Shown here in pieces: positions 28,952 to 29,629 of a stretch of DNA of 29,629 nucleotides. The notes beneath the pieces were generated by a model. It was not told the DNA's origin, made no database searches, and was given only the letters and a program-made list of their open reading frames with translations. The DNA comes from Symsagittifera roscoffensis (lineage: Eukaryota; Xenacoelomorpha; Acoela; Convolutidae), in assembly GCF_963678635.1 (NCBI RefSeq), contig NW_026971192.1, positions 1-29,629 on the forward strand. The letters are read 5' to 3'. Numbering within the stretch: position 1 is the stretch's first letter; each line of letters opens with the position of its first letter. Both the position numbers and the translations under genes were made by a program.

Positions 28952-29629
28952 CCTAGGAATCTTAGTCGTTTCTCCTAAGCGAAAATCTTAGATATGAGAA
29001 AATATGTATATTCTGACGACAAGGCTTAAGTCCCCAAAATTTTTTTAGAAAACTTGCTTAAGCTTGCTTGCTCATTTATTTCAATATCAAAAGTATCTTT
29101 TAATCTCTTAGAGACGCTATTAGTGACTCAGTTAAACTTAAAGACAGGGTCTGCCCAGAGTTGAGCTACTGTTGACTCCATTCAAATCACTAGTAAAATA
29201 GTATCACAAAAATTCACAAGATATACTAACCAACACTTAAAACACAATTACAAAAAAATAACGACACATCCCATAGTTGGAAACGATCTCCCGCTTCAGT
29301 ATCACATTACCACCACAGATGTCTGAAATCTGTTCCTCATTTAAAATCAAGAAAATCTTTATAAAATAGCAGTGATTGTTTCAAAAATAGATAAAGAAAA
29401 CCTAATCTTAAAGAAAAAACTTCCGTCAATTGCAACACTCCAAACGAACAAAGGCCAGGACACTGTCTTCTCAAATGAGTTTGTTTTTCTTAATAAACCC
29501 TTCGAGTTCTTCTTTTATGTGTCCAGCGAATACTCGAGCTGTCCTATAAAATAGCTCAAGGTAACCCTTGGTCGAAAATATCTAGATTCTAGGCAAAAGC
29601 TCTCCCACACTCGGACAGTTCCAAGAGCA
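28952..29629. other. AT-rich region upstream of copy 2 gag, no gene seen
   Basis: There is no coding sequence I can support. By position it should hold the leader and perhaps part of the 5' LTR of copy 2. On the minus strand TTTTATAGGAC lies near 29550. I could not find convincing similarity to the LTR-like sequence of copy 1 nor to positions 1-431. Confidence 0.4.

Noticed and set aside
29372-29554. Small plus-strand ORF near the right edge
   Set aside because: AT-rich, low complexity, 60 codons, no support.

Overview
The window is eukaryotic repetitive DNA. It holds no host gene, rRNA, tRNA or prokaryotic operon that I can recognise. Almost all of it is two decayed copies of one unusual, very large Ty3/gypsy-type retroelement, arranged tail to tail. 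The eukaryotic call rests on the gag-pro-RT-RNase H-integrase order, GT/AG-type splice signals and AATAAA signals. The host cannot be named from sequence alone; an invertebrate animal is a guess.

Copy 1 (+ strand, about 430 to 19458). It runs gag (432-2378, two CCHC zinc knuckles), protease (LDTGA at 2646-2660), reverse transcriptase (3061-4480), RNase H plus a long acidic linker (4481-5743), integrase (about 5976-7594), and then a macro-domain-like module (7521-7811). A roughly 290-bp spacer follows, with tandem repeats, a run of 22 G and a 3' splice site. After it comes about 8.8 kb of further coding sequence on the same strand (8105-16913): a coiled-coil protein, a canonical SGNH/GDSL hydrolase-like domain, a second degenerate SGNH-like domain, and about 5 kb matching nothing I know. 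Stop codons (TGA, TAG and TAA) and single-base frameshifts break the whole string, so this is a fossil. The end of the last ORF and the LTR-like 3' region form a 1.43-kb head-to-tail duplication (16596-18026 and 18027-19458).

Copy 2 (- strand, about 28951 down to 19680). A diverged relative carries, in the same order, gag, protease, RT, RNase H, linker, integrase, macro-like module, spacer ending in a splice acceptor, the coiled-coil ORF2 and the start of the SGNH domain. It then stops near the end of copy 1. It is more decayed (YVDV in the RT box, DTR in the protease, integrase missing its zinc finger and first Asp). It is clearly not a recent duplicate: by eye about 78% identity in RNase H, about 45% in the macro module, less in ORF2. 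So the accessory modules belong to the family rather than to one chance capture.

How the parts fit (inference). gag-pol makes particles, cDNA and integration functions. The macro module is at or near the C-terminal end of Pol. The 3' string, opening at a conserved splice acceptor, would be made from a spliced subgenomic mRNA, as retroviral env is, but it encodes SGNH-type enzymes and large unknown proteins instead of a recognisable envelope. Positions 1-431, 19459-19679 and 28952-29629 hold no gene I can support.
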